A DNA stretch of 64,000 nucleotides from an uncultured Oscillospiraceae bacterium (GTDB lineage: Bacteria > Bacillota > Clostridia > Oscillospirales > Ruminococcaceae): positions 1-64,000 of the forward strand of contig UQGL01000009.1 in NCBI GenBank assembly GCA_900540595.1, given 5' to 3'. Below the pieces are notes generated by a model, which made no database searches, was not told the DNA's origin, and worked only from the letters and a program-made list of their open reading frames with translations. Below, piece after piece: positions 24,817 through 34,636 of the stretch. A program made the position numbers and the translations under genes. The stretch's first letter is position 1. Each line of letters opens with the position of its first letter.

Positions 24817-25908
24817 ATGAAAATCGTTTGTGGGGCATTGGCCGCTCTTTTGTTCTGTGTGGCAGGCGCGATTTGGTATGTGTATCAAAAAAAGGCGGTG
24901 TTTCTGCCGGCACTTTTCGGCTTATGCGGCTTCCCCAAAATAAAGGAAAGCTGTTATTATGATGAAAGCGGACACTTCCGACCGGCAACCAAGGAGGACA
25001 AGGTCGGTTTTTTTATGCAGCATCCAATCTTTGGCGGCTTTAATCATATGTTCTTCAATCTGGAGGATAACGCGCTAAAAGCCATTGCCCCTGCAAAGTA
25101 CAAGGATTTCATGCAGGCACAGGGCCGTGCGGAACAGACCGACACCGCGCTGGATGCGTTCAATTATCTGACGGGCCTTGTGGAGAAGGGACAAGCCAAA
25201 TTGGTGTCCGGCCTGTACCCGCAGGAAGCCATGAAGGACCATCCCTATCGAAGCCATCTGACGGGAATGTTTTACTACGGGCAGCCGGGCAAGCCACTTG
25301 CCATTGTGGTTCCCGGGGGCGGTTTCATTTCTAATGTGACGGATTGCGAGGGATACCCCATCGCGATGGAACTGCATAAAATGGGATATTCCGTCTTTGT
25401 CCTCAGCTATCCGATCGGCAAGCAACTGGGCGAAACAGAGCCGTTGAAGCAGGGGCAGGCAGCTGCTAAGGAACTGACACAGGCGATCCGTTATCTGACG
25501 AACCATCAAAAGGAACTTGCGATCTGTATGGACGATTATGCCATCTTCGGGTTCTCGGCCGGGGGACTTATGACGACAGCCTATTCTTTTGCAAGCTATG
25601 CCGATTGCTGCCACAATCATCACCTGCCAAGACCGAAGGCGATTTTTCCTATGTACGGACTGGATTGGAATATCAAAGCACTCCCGGAGGATCAAGGTTT
25701 GGCCGTGTTTTCCATCGCAGGGCGTCAGGATGAGTTCGGCTTTGCCAACGTAGAAGCACAGCTTCCGGCGTTGGAAAAAACACTGGGCAGAGAAAATGTG
25801 AGCGTCAAAATCATTGACGGTCTGGGGCATGGCTTTGGCATTGGGTCAGAAACCAAAGTGAAAAACTGGCTTCAGGAAGCAGTTGTCTTTTGGGAAGCGC
25901 ACAGATAA
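24817..25908 (+). CDS. Alpha/beta hydrolase (esterase-like)
   Basis: 363 residues, ATG 24817 with GGGAGG upstream. The N-terminus has a hydrophobic segment (ALAALLFCVAGAIWYVY) acting as signal or anchor. The alpha/beta-hydrolase core begins near residue 160 (AIVVPGGGFISNVTD, an oxyanion-type loop). Catalytic triad candidates: Ser in YAIFGFSAGGLMT, Asp in AGRQDEFGF, His in GLGHGFGIG. This resembles acetyl-xylan/BD-FAE-like esterases of polysaccharide loci. It precedes the GH78 gene by 21 bp, so they are co-transcribed. Likely role: deacylation of glycosides at the cell surface. Confidence 0.82.
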   Translation: MKIVCGALAALLFCVAGAIWYVYQKKAVFLPALFGLCGFPKIKESCYYDESGHFRPATKEDKVGFFMQHPIFGGFNHMFFNLEDNALKAIAPAKYKDFMQAQGRAEQTDTALDAFNYLTGLVEKGQAKLVSGLYPQEAMKDHPYRSHLTGMFYYGQPGKPLAIVVPGGGFISNVTDCEGYPIAMELHKMGYSVFVLSYPIGKQLGETEPLKQGQAAAKELTQAIRYLTNHQKELAICMDDYAIFGFSAGGLMTTAYSFASYADCCHNHHLPRPKAIFPMYGLDWNIKALPEDQGLAVFSIAGRQDEFGFANVEAQLPALEKTLGRENVSVKIIDGLGHGFGIGSETKVKNWLQEAVVFWEAHR

Positions 25909-25929
25909 CAGAGAAGCGAGGAAAACCGT

Positions 25930-28725
25930 ATGGGCGAGATTTATGCTGCAAAAACCAATCACATCACAAACCCTGTAGGCTATGCTCTGAAGCCGCTGGT
26001 GTTTTCGTGGAAGGTAAAAGGGTGCAAAGGGCAGGAACAGCGCCACGCAAGGATCGTGATCAGCAAAGAGCCGACCTTTACCACGCTTTGCTTCGATACG
26101 GGAGAGGCCGCACTTGACAGCCGCGCCGCAAGGGTAGAATTTAATCCACAACCCTACACAAGATATTACTGGAAAGTCCTTGTGGCAACGGATGCCGCAG
26201 AAACGATCGAGTCCGACGTGCAGTTTTTTGAGACCGCCAAAATGGAGGAGCCATGGACAGCCCAGTGGATCACCTGTGACAGCAGCCAGCAACGTCATCC
26301 GATTTTTTCCAAGCGGATCAGCCCGACCCGGGCAGTTGCACGCGCAAGGCTGTATATTTGCGGTCTGGGATTGTACGAAGCATATTTTCTGGGGGAAACC
26401 AGCAAAGTATCAAGCAAAATCGGCGACGAGTATTTAACGCCGTACTGTAACAATTATGCACAGTGGATTCAGTACCAGACTTATGATGTTACGGAGCAGG
26501 TATCAGAAGGTGGTATGCTGTCGATCCTGCTGGGAAACGGCTGGTACAAAGGGCGGTTCGGATTCAGCGATCCTGAGCGGAAAGAATACTATGGAAGTGA
26601 ATGGAAGCTGATCGCGGAGATTCACATTGCGTACCAAGATGGCACAAACGAGGTGGTCGGCACCGATGAGACTTGGTCGGTAAAACGAAGCAACCTGTGG
26701 TTCTCCAACATTTATGACGGCGAACGGCGGGATGATACCTTGCCGCCTACCCCGGAATGCTGCGCACGGATCGCACAGGCACCGAAGGGGCGGCTTATGG
26801 AACGGCTGTCTATCCCGGTCAAGGCACAAATGCTGCGGAAGCCGGTGGCGTTGATCCATACGCCGCGCGGTGAAGAAGTATTCGATTTGGGGCAGGAAAT
26901 CACAGGAATTTTCCAACTGCGTGTGCGGGAACCGGCGGGGACAACGATTCGCATTCAAACCGGCGAGGTGCTTCAAGATGGGTGTTTCTATAACGAAAAC
27001 CTGAGAACGGCACTTTCGGAATATATCTATGTCTCAGATGGAAAAGAAAAAACCATTGTTCCCCATTTTACATACTATGGCTACCGTTATGTAAAGGTCA
27101 GCGGTGTTTCCAACCTGTCATGCGAGGATTTTACAGCCATCGTGCTGCACAGCGATTACGAGAGCATCGGCAACGTGAAAACGGGCAATGCGCTGGTAAA
27201 TCAACTGATCTCTAATGTAGAATGGGGCATGAGGGGAAACTTTCTCGATGTGCCAACCGATTGCCCGCAACGCGATGAGCGAATGGGCTGGACCGGCGAT
27301 ACGCAGGTCTTTTCCGCAACGGCAAGCTATCTGGCCGATTCGTTTGCCTTCTATCGGAAATATTTATACGATCTGTATCAGGAACAGCTCTTGGCTGGCG
27401 GTATGGTCCCCGAGATCGTCCCCACATTCGGGCCGAGCAAGTGTTCCTGCGCATGGGGCGATGCTGCGTGTATCATTCCGTGGAATGTATATTTGTTCAG
27501 CGGTGACAAAACGATCCTTGAAAACCAGATCGAGAGCATGAAAGCATGGGTCGATTATATCCGCAAGATCGACGGCGATCACCATGGATGGAGACAGGTT
27601 TTTCATTACGGAGACTGGCTGGCGCTTGACCGTGCCGGGGCCGTTGCAAACAGCGTTTACGGGGCGACGGATGAAGCCTACATCGCTGACATCTACTATG
27701 CGGCAAGTGCCCAGATCGTTGCCAAAGCGGCCGCAGTTCTCGGTCTGGAAGAAACAAGACAGAACTACCAGGCCATCGCCGACCGCCAGTGGCAGGTGGT
27801 GAAGGAAGAATATTTTACCGCTACCGGCAGATGTGCCGTGAAAACGCAGACAGGGCTCGTCCTTGCACTGAAATACCATTTGTCGGACAATGAACGCCTG
27901 ACGGAGCAGATGCTCCGAAAACTCCTTCGGGACAACAAAAATAAGCTGAACACCGGCTTTGTGGGGACCCCGCTGCTGTGTAACGTCCTGACCGAGCATG
28001 GCATGACGGATTTGGCTTATCGGCTGCTCCTGAACGAGGAGTACCCGGGCTGGCTCCACGAAGTAAAGTTAGGGGCCACAACGGTGTGGGAGCGCTGGAA
28101 CTCGCTGGATGAAAACGGTCGCATTTCCAGCACCGGGATGAACAGTCTGAATCATTATTCCTATGGCGCTGTATTGGAGTGGATCTTCCGCCATGTAGCC
28201 GGGATCGATGTGACGGAGCAAGGCCCGGGCGGCAAGATGATGCGCATCAGCCCCAAGGTGGATCACAAGTTGGGCTCGGCAAGCGCGGTTTACGATTCGG
28301 CCAGCGGATGCTATCGCTGTGGGTGGCAGATCGCAAACGGCGACCAAATCACAGTCACCGTCACCGTTCCGTTCGGTGCAAAGGCGCAGGTGATCCTTCC
28401 GTATGCGCCAGACTCCGTATACCACGATACGGATAACCCTTTGTTTGAAACAGTGGAAAACGGGATCTGCTGCGTAAAGGCCGGGCAATATACGGTCACC
28501 TACAAGGCCGCAAGCCCCTTGAAAAAAAGCTACAGCGTAGACTCCACGCTGGAAGACTTGTTGGCTGAGCCGGCGATCAGGGCGTTCCTTTCCAATATGA
28601 TGGAGGTGGATATGATCCCGGATCTTGCGTATGGGCTTACGCTGCGGCAGGCCGCAGAAGCTTTCGCGGGCGGGGTGAGCGCAGAGCAAGCACAACGTCT
28701 CAACGCATTGCTGGAAGAATTTTGA
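25930..28725 (+). CDS. Family 78 alpha-L-rhamnosidase (first copy)
   Basis: 931 residues, no signal peptide. Domain order: N-terminal beta domains (10-130), Bac_rhamnosid_N (about 130-310, ARLYICGLGLYEAYFLG), a concanavalin-like domain (about 320-420, HTPRGEEVFDLGQEITG), the (alpha/alpha)6 catalytic domain (about 430-760) and a C-terminal beta domain. Catalytic motifs: DCPQRDERMGWTGDTQVF (acidic residues of the family) and TTVWERWNSLDENG (the late Glu). It hydrolyses terminal alpha-L-rhamnose in the cytoplasm. An extra tail of about 70 residues (SVDSTLEDLLAEPAIRAF) resembles that of the GH3 enzyme. Confidence 0.94.
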   Translation: MGEIYAAKTNHITNPVGYALKPLVFSWKVKGCKGQEQRHARIVISKEPTFTTLCFDTGEAALDSRAARVEFNPQPYTRYYWKVLVATDAAETIESDVQFFETAKMEEPWTAQWITCDSSQQRHPIFSKRISPTRAVARARLYICGLGLYEAYFLGETSKVSSKIGDEYLTPYCNNYAQWIQYQTYDVTEQVSEGGMLSILLGNGWYKGRFGFSDPERKEYYGSEWKLIAEIHIAYQDGTNEVVGTDETWSVKRSNLWFSNIYDGERRDDTLPPTPECCARIAQAPKGRLMERLSIPVKAQMLRKPVALIHTPRGEEVFDLGQEITGIFQLRVREPAGTTIRIQTGEVLQDGCFYNENLRTALSEYIYVSDGKEKTIVPHFTYYGYRYVKVSGVSNLSCEDFTAIVLHSDYESIGNVKTGNALVNQLISNVEWGMRGNFLDVPTDCPQRDERMGWTGDTQVFSATASYLADSFAFYRKYLYDLYQEQLLAGGMVPEIVPTFGPSKCSCAWGDAACIIPWNVYLFSGDKTILENQIESMKAWVDYIRKIDGDHHGWRQVFHYGDWLALDRAGAVANSVYGATDEAYIADIYYAASAQIVAKAAAVLGLEETRQNYQAIADRQWQVVKEEYFTATGRCAVKTQTGLVLALKYHLSDNERLTEQMLRKLLRDNKNKLNTGFVGTPLLCNVLTEHGMTDLAYRLLLNEEYPGWLHEVKLGATTVWERWNSLDENGRISSTGMNSLNHYSYGAVLEWIFRHVAGIDVTEQGPGGKMMRISPKVDHKLGSASAVYDSASGCYRCGWQIANGDQITVTVTVPFGAKAQVILPYAPDSVYHDTDNPLFETVENGICCVKAGQYTVTYKAASPLKKSYSVDSTLEDLLAEPAIRAFLSNMMEVDMIPDLAYGLTLRQAAEAFAGGVSAEQAQRLNALLEEF

Positions 28726-28786
28726 ACGTTTCAGGAACACGTTCCCGATGAAGGAACGCTAATTTCTACAAGCACAGGAGACCATT

Positions 28787-31432
28787 ATGGAGCTTACAAG
28801 ACTTAAAGCAAACAGTCAATACAGACCATGCGTGGACGAAAAGCCATATTTTTCATGGGTCCTAACCAGTGAAAAAAAGAATGTGATGCAGACTTCCTAT
28901 CATATCACAGTGACAGACCCCGAAGAAGTCGTGTGGGATTCCGGAATCGTGGAAAGCGACAAGAGCATTTTTGTGGAGTACGCCGGTCCCCCTCTGAAAA
29001 GTCTCTGCGAGTACCGCTGGACGGTGACTGTGACAGACAATACCGGCGACTCTGCGGTTGCTTCTTCCTCCTTTGAAACGGGATTTATGCAGAAAGAATG
29101 GTCGGCGCAATGGGTCAGATCCCCGTTTCCGATGAAAAAAGCGAAAAAAGGAACCGGCGGGCAGAACGCGGCAGAGTATTTCCGCAAAGCATTCGTGGTC
29201 AGAGACCGCGTCAGATGGGCGCGTGTCTATGCCACCTGTCACGGGGCCTATCAGCTCAGTATAAACGGCACCCGCCCCGATGACAGAGAATTTGCACCGG
29301 AGTTTACCGTTTACTCCCAATATCTGTGTTACCAGACCTATGATATTACGCCCCTTTTACAGACAGGCGAAAATGTCATCGGGATGCTGGTGGGTGATGG
29401 CTGGTATAACTGCGCGAATTTTAAGCCGTTGAGCAGGAAATTCAAACCCGAACACGCGGTTCTGTTCCAGGTCAAAATCGAGTATGAAGATGGAACCAAC
29501 GAGATGGTGGTTTCCGATGGCGGCGTAACCGTCTCCGATAGTCCGGTGCGCTCCTCTGACCTGTTTGCGGGGGAACTTTACGACGCACGGATGGAACAGG
29601 AAGGCTGGGATTGCCCGGGATTTGACGACAATTCCTGGAAAGCCGGCATCCTGTCAGGCAATGATCCCGCAAATCTGGTCGCCCAGTACGGGGAGCCGGT
29701 GCGCCCGGTTCTGGAACTCCCGGCGGTTGGGCTGACGGTCAGCCCCAAGGGGGAGACGATCCTTGATTTTGGTCAAAATCTGGCCGGCGTGCTTCGTGTA
29801 AAGACTTCTCTGCCGTCCGGGGCAAAAATCGTACTGGATCATTTTGAAACGCTGGATCAGCACGGGAATTATTTCAATAATATTATGATGGCCGAAAAAA
29901 TAGGTCGTACCCAGCGCGATGTTTATATTTCAAACGGAAAGGCGTCCTTCTATCAGCCGCATTTTACGTATCATGGGTTTCGCTACGTGCGCGTGAGTTG
30001 TGACGTTCCGATCCGCCCGGAAGATTTCACCGCGATCGTCCTGTCCTCCGACAATGAGGATCTCGGAACGTTTGAAACCTCCCGCAAGGACATCAATCGA
30101 CTTTACGAAAACACCCGCTGGTCGCAGCGGTCCAACCTGTTCTCGATCCCTACGGACTGCCCACAGCGAGAAAAGGGTGGCTGGACCGGTGACATCCAGA
30201 TTTATGCGGAAACAGCCCTGCTCAATGAAAATGTGACTCCGTTTTTAACGAGGTGGCTGCGCAACGTGACTTGTAGCCAACAAAAAAACGGCGCAGTCCC
30301 CGCCGTGGTTCCCAACACCGGCATTTATGATTTCTTTGAACGAGTGAACCGTATTGCGTACCGCAATTTTTCGCCGGTCGGAGAGGCGGGATGGGGCGAT
30401 GCTGCCTGCATCGTACCGTGGAGTATGTACCAAATGACAGGAAACGTCAGGATTCTCCGGGAACAGTATGACACGATGAAACGCTGGTGTGACTATATCA
30501 TCACGACAGCGAAAAAGCTCCGCGGGAAAATGAAACTTCCCAAAGAGATCGATCAGTATCTTTGGAATACCGGGCACCAATATGGAGAGTGGCTGATCCC
30601 CAGCCAGACGGTAGACGGAGTCGACCGCACCAATGCAAACCATATTGATACGGCAGCGTACTGTGCGCCGATTTTTGGATGGAATTCCTGCAAGATCATA
30701 GCAGATACAGCAGCGCTTCTTGGGCACAAGGCGGATGAACGATATTACAGGGGGATTGCCTCCAAAATGAAGACCGCCATCCAAAAAGGTCTGATCGCCG
30801 AGGACGGAAAAATGCCGTTTGACATGATGGGCGGCTATGTACTGGCGATTGCCTTTGACCTTGTGCCCGAAAGCAGAAAAAAGAGCATGGCAGGGCATCT
30901 GATTCGCAAGATCGAAGAAAACGGGGGCTGCCTTGACACTGGTTTTCTTGCGACGCCGTATCTGCTGGATGCGATTTGTAAGACCGGCAGGGTCGATCAG
31001 GCCTATCAACTTTTGCTCCAGACCAAGTGCCCGTCATGGCTCTATGAGGTGAAGCATGGGGCGACAACGATTTGGGAAAACTACATCGCTTACAAGGAAG
31101 ATGGGACCCCTGTTATGACAAGCCTGAACCATTATGCCTTTGGCTGTGTGGACGACTGGATGTTCCGTAAGATCAGCGGCATTCAGCCAGCGGCACCCGG
31201 CTTTAAGGAAATCGTGATCGCACCGGAGTTGAATGACGCATTCACCAATGCAAAACGCGCCTATATGAGCGAATACGGGAAAATTGCAACTGCATGGAAT
31301 CTCAAAGATGGCAAGTTCCATATAGAAGTGGATATCCCCTGCAACACTACGGCAGTGGTAAACCTGCCAGACGGAAGTTCGTACAAGATCGGAAGCGGTC
31401 CCTATACGTTTGATTGCGATGTAAAGCAGTAA
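28787..31432 (+). CDS. Family 78 alpha-L-rhamnosidase (second copy)
   Basis: 881 residues, ATG 28787 with AGGAGA upstream, no signal peptide. Same domain order as the first copy but clearly diverged. Bac_rhamnosid_N is around 140-310 (ARVYATCHGAYQLSINGT). The catalytic motif is DCPQREKGGWTGDIQIY, one residue shorter in the loop than the first copy. The late Glu is in ATTIWENYIAYKEDG. It lacks the extra C-terminal tail. The two enzymes probably differ in linkage or aglycone preference. It sits 61 bp downstream of the first and 83 bp upstream of the transporter gene. Confidence 0.94.
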   Translation: MELTRLKANSQYRPCVDEKPYFSWVLTSEKKNVMQTSYHITVTDPEEVVWDSGIVESDKSIFVEYAGPPLKSLCEYRWTVTVTDNTGDSAVASSSFETGFMQKEWSAQWVRSPFPMKKAKKGTGGQNAAEYFRKAFVVRDRVRWARVYATCHGAYQLSINGTRPDDREFAPEFTVYSQYLCYQTYDITPLLQTGENVIGMLVGDGWYNCANFKPLSRKFKPEHAVLFQVKIEYEDGTNEMVVSDGGVTVSDSPVRSSDLFAGELYDARMEQEGWDCPGFDDNSWKAGILSGNDPANLVAQYGEPVRPVLELPAVGLTVSPKGETILDFGQNLAGVLRVKTSLPSGAKIVLDHFETLDQHGNYFNNIMMAEKIGRTQRDVYISNGKASFYQPHFTYHGFRYVRVSCDVPIRPEDFTAIVLSSDNEDLGTFETSRKDINRLYENTRWSQRSNLFSIPTDCPQREKGGWTGDIQIYAETALLNENVTPFLTRWLRNVTCSQQKNGAVPAVVPNTGIYDFFERVNRIAYRNFSPVGEAGWGDAACIVPWSMYQMTGNVRILREQYDTMKRWCDYIITTAKKLRGKMKLPKEIDQYLWNTGHQYGEWLIPSQTVDGVDRTNANHIDTAAYCAPIFGWNSCKIIADTAALLGHKADERYYRGIASKMKTAIQKGLIAEDGKMPFDMMGGYVLAIAFDLVPESRKKSMAGHLIRKIEENGGCLDTGFLATPYLLDAICKTGRVDQAYQLLLQTKCPSWLYEVKHGATTIWENYIAYKEDGTPVMTSLNHYAFGCVDDWMFRKISGIQPAAPGFKEIVIAPELNDAFTNAKRAYMSEYGKIATAWNLKDGKFHIEVDIPCNTTAVVNLPDGSSYKIGSGPYTFDCDVKQ

Positions 31433-31515
31433 TTCCGGGCAAAAACGTCAGATCAGCGGGCGGCACCGCGATGGAACGCCCCATTTTCCAACACACGGAA
31501 AGGAAGGATAACATA

Positions 31516-32892
31516 ATGGAAAACACTGTTACCAAAAGGGAAAAATTCAGCTACGGTATGTATTTTATGGGCCAGAACGTATTCTACGGCCTGATTGGAT
31601 ACATGACCACTTATTTCACGGATGTCGGCATCACGGCGGCTTTGGTTGCGGTCGTGGCACTGATCACAAAAGTATGGGATGCCATCAACGATCCCATCTT
31701 CGGCATGATCATGGATAAGGTGCATTTTAAGAAAGGAAAATTTCTCCCCTGGCTCCGAATGTCTGTCATCGCGATCCCGGTCTCTACCATTCTTCTTTTC
31801 GTGATCCCTACGGGCATCCCGTTGGTGGCCAAGGTCATCTGGGCGACCCTTGCCTATATGCTGTGGGATACGGCCTATACGCTTTGCGATGTGCCGATTT
31901 TTGGCATTGTCACTACAATGACGCTTGACCAGAAAGAGCGCGTGTCCCTGAATAGCATCGGAAGATTTTTTGCAATTTTTGCCGGCATTGTGACCGGCAT
32001 CCTTTTGCCACTGGTCCGACAGAGTTTGGGCGGCTGGGCTACGACTGTGATCGTGTTGTCCATTTTGTCCGCTGCCATGATGATCCCGATGTGTCTGTTT
32101 GCAAAAGAGCGCGTGATCGAAAAAGAAAAAGCACTGGATGGAGGAGCCGAGGAAAACTATACGCTGCGCGATATGGTCGAATGCCTGCGTTCCAATAAAT
32201 ACCTGTTGATTTTCTTTGCTGCTCCTCTTATCAGCAGTCTGCTCAATGTTGGTGCCACCTGGGGGTTATACATTGCTCGGTATTGCCTCGGCGGCGAAGA
32301 AATTGCTTCCTTTGTCTCGATGGCGGTGATCGTTCCGACACTGATCGGTGCGGTAATTGCTGTACAACTATGCAAGAAATATGACAAATTCAAAATTCTC
32401 TATTTCTCCTATATGTTTGCTTTGATTTTGGGCTTCGTTCGCTACATAGCCGGATATGAGAACATGATGGTCTATGTGATCCTAAACGCACTGGGTGGAT
32501 TTCCTCTGGGCATCTCCGTGATCCTGCAATACCAATTCACCCCCGATTGTTATGAGTACGGGCAGTACAAAACCGGACTGAAAATGCGTGGCGTTACTTT
32601 TGCGGCGCAGACGTTCTTTACCAAACTGAACGGTGCGATCGCAACCGCCGTCAGCGTTTTTGCCCTGACTCTGATCGGTTTCAAAGAAGGTGAGGGCGTC
32701 ATTCAGGCGGCAGGATTTGCCGATAAATTGTGGACCTTCAGCTGCCTTGGCAGCATCATTGGGGGGATCTGCACGCTGCTCATCCTGCGCCTGTACAAAC
32801 TCAACGACCATGATGTTCAGCTCATGTCCAAGTGCAACAATGGTGAGATCACCCGCGAGGAAGCGGAAGCACAGATGATCAATCGGTACTAA
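31516..32892 (+). CDS. GPH-family sugar:cation symporter
   Basis: 458 residues, ATG 31516 with AAGGAAGG upstream. Twelve hydrophobic segments. The GPH/MelB signature cytoplasmic loop is KVWDAINDPIFGMIMDKVHF, followed by KKGKFLPWL. It imports glycosides or oligosaccharides driven by a Na+ or H+ gradient. Placed after two rhamnosidases without secretion signals, it is the likely entry route for rhamnose-bearing glycosides. Confidence 0.92.
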   Translation: MENTVTKREKFSYGMYFMGQNVFYGLIGYMTTYFTDVGITAALVAVVALITKVWDAINDPIFGMIMDKVHFKKGKFLPWLRMSVIAIPVSTILLFVIPTGIPLVAKVIWATLAYMLWDTAYTLCDVPIFGIVTTMTLDQKERVSLNSIGRFFAIFAGIVTGILLPLVRQSLGGWATTVIVLSILSAAMMIPMCLFAKERVIEKEKALDGGAEENYTLRDMVECLRSNKYLLIFFAAPLISSLLNVGATWGLYIARYCLGGEEIASFVSMAVIVPTLIGAVIAVQLCKKYDKFKILYFSYMFALILGFVRYIAGYENMMVYVILNALGGFPLGISVILQYQFTPDCYEYGQYKTGLKMRGVTFAAQTFFTKLNGAIATAVSVFALTLIGFKEGEGVIQAAGFADKLWTFSCLGSIIGGICTLLILRLYKLNDHDVQLMSKCNNGEITREEAEAQMINRY

Positions 32893-32941
32893 GTCATCTC
32901 TACGTCAATCCCTTGCGGCTGAGAAGCACTTTTTCCTGCAT

Positions 32942-32990
32942 CCCTCCCAAAAATCCAATCGGCATCAGAATCCCGGATTTTTTGGGGGGG
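32942..32990 (+). terminator. Terminator after first symporter
   Basis: The arms CCCAAAAATCC and GGATTTTTTGGG form a stem with a T run inside the right arm. The segment ATCCAATCGGCATC in the loop is repeated at about 34514 after the second symporter. The remaining bases to 33124 hold no gene I can support. Confidence 0.5.
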
Positions 32991-33124
32991 ATTTTTGCCG
33001 CATGATCCCGTTGGACGATCTGATCGGCTGTTTCTCGTTTGTACGGGAGAACAGCATAAAATCATTTATTTTGCTAAACTTTGGAGGCAAGCTGCAACAC
33101 ATGAATGGATAGGAGCGTATTAAA

Positions 33125-34474
33125 ATGAAGGCGAAAAGTCAGAAAATCGGCGCGCTGGAAAAGGTCAGTTTCTTCTTGGCCAATGTCGGCAATATTCCTT
33201 TGATGTCTCTGCTCTCGTCGTTTTTCACACTGTTTTATACCACGATCGTTGGTCTTGATCCGGCAGCGCTGGGCACTCTGTTCCTGATTTCCAAGGTAGC
33301 GGACGGCATCAGCGACCCGATCATGGGCTATTTTCTTGACAAATTTCCCGTGACCAAAATGGGAAAATTCCGACCTATGTTGATCCTTGGCACGGTGATT
33401 TGCGTAATCAATTACATTTTCCTGTGGTTTGGTGCGGTATGGAGTCCCGTTGGAAAATATGTGATCGTATACATCACATACCTCCTGCTTGGGTGGACCT
33501 TTGACATCATGGACATTTCCCTGAACAGCCTCTTGCCGGTCATGACAGCCGAAAACAAGGAGCGAAATTCCCTGTCCCTCATCAAGGCACTCGGATACGG
33601 CCTTGGCGGCGCGGCGATTTCTATTCTCGCTCCCATCATCGTTGCGTCGGGCACACTGGAAAGCTACTATATCCTGATTTTCGGCTCCATGGCTGTCACC
33701 TTAGTGTTCTCCATCCTTGGCGCTTTGGGGGTCAAGGAGCGCGTAACGCCCAAAGGCACCGACGATGAACGGTATAGCCTGCGGGAATTGTTTCAGTTCC
33801 TTCGCTTCAAGCCAGTCTGGACGCACTTCCTCACGATTCTGCTATCCACGGTCGGCACCTCCCTTGGCAGTGGCACCGGCACCTTTTTCTACACTTATAT
33901 TATGAAGGATCTCAAACTGATGTCAGGTGTTTCGGTTGTTTCCCTTGTGATTACTCTGCTCGGCATGGCTGTGGCACCTGTTTTGGCAAACAAACTCGGA
34001 AAGAAAAACGTTTTTCTCGCGGGGATCATCGTTGCCGTAGGTGGGTCACTGATCCGTTTTATAGATGTCCGGTCTCTGCTGCTGATCTATGTGGGCGCTG
34101 TTTTCGCCGGGATCGGTGGGGGCTTTATCGGGCCCCTTGCCTACGGCATTCAGGCCGACAACACGATGTATGTGCAATATAAAACCGGCAAACGAGCCGA
34201 AGCCGCCGTCGCATCCCTGTCCTCTTTTGTCTCCAAAGCCGCCCAAGGCGTTGCGGGGGCAATCCCTGGATATATGTTGGCGGCAACAGGATTTATTGGA
34301 GGAGCAGCGCAACAACCGCAGAGCGTCGAAGGCGGCATCATCTTCTGTTCCATCACGCTTCCGCTGATCCTGTGCGCTGCTGCCGGGCTGGTTTTTGGGA
34401 CCTTGTACCCTCTTGGAAAAAAAGAAGTCGATGAAATAACTCTGGCGATTGAACAGGGTGTCTCCACAAAATGA
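33125..34474 (+). CDS. Second GPH-family sugar symporter
   Basis: 449 residues with about twelve membrane helices and the GPH loop KVADGISDPIMGYFLDKFPV, then KMGKFRPML. It is related to, but distinct from, the symporter at 31516, so it may carry a second substrate of the same locus or the released product. ATG 33125 has TAGGAG upstream. Confidence 0.92.
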   Translation: MKAKSQKIGALEKVSFFLANVGNIPLMSLLSSFFTLFYTTIVGLDPAALGTLFLISKVADGISDPIMGYFLDKFPVTKMGKFRPMLILGTVICVINYIFLWFGAVWSPVGKYVIVYITYLLLGWTFDIMDISLNSLLPVMTAENKERNSLSLIKALGYGLGGAAISILAPIIVASGTLESYYILIFGSMAVTLVFSILGALGVKERVTPKGTDDERYSLRELFQFLRFKPVWTHFLTILLSTVGTSLGSGTGTFFYTYIMKDLKLMSGVSVVSLVITLLGMAVAPVLANKLGKKNVFLAGIIVAVGGSLIRFIDVRSLLLIYVGAVFAGIGGGFIGPLAYGIQADNTMYVQYKTGKRAEAAVASLSSFVSKAAQGVAGAIPGYMLAATGFIGGAAQQPQSVEGGIIFCSITLPLILCAAAGLVFGTLYPLGKKEVDEITLAIEQGVSTK

Positions 34475-34506
34475 CACCCCCAAACACTTTTTCTTACACG
34501 CCATCC

Positions 34507-34585
34507 ACCAGAAAATCCAATCGGCATCGGAATGCCGGGATTTATTACGGAAGCAACGCAGCAACCACAGAGCAATGAAGCATAA
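34507..34585 (+). pseudogene. Remnant of a symporter C-terminus
   Basis: The frame reading IGIGMPGFITEATQQPQSNE and a stop resembles TGFIGGAAQQPQSVEGG inside the symporter at 33125. It is a short decayed duplicate lying between that gene and the IS fragment. Confidence 0.45.
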
Positions 34586-34636
34586 TGCTGCTCAAGAATG
34601 CCAGCGCAGAGGAAAAACGGGAGTTCGCGCGGACCT

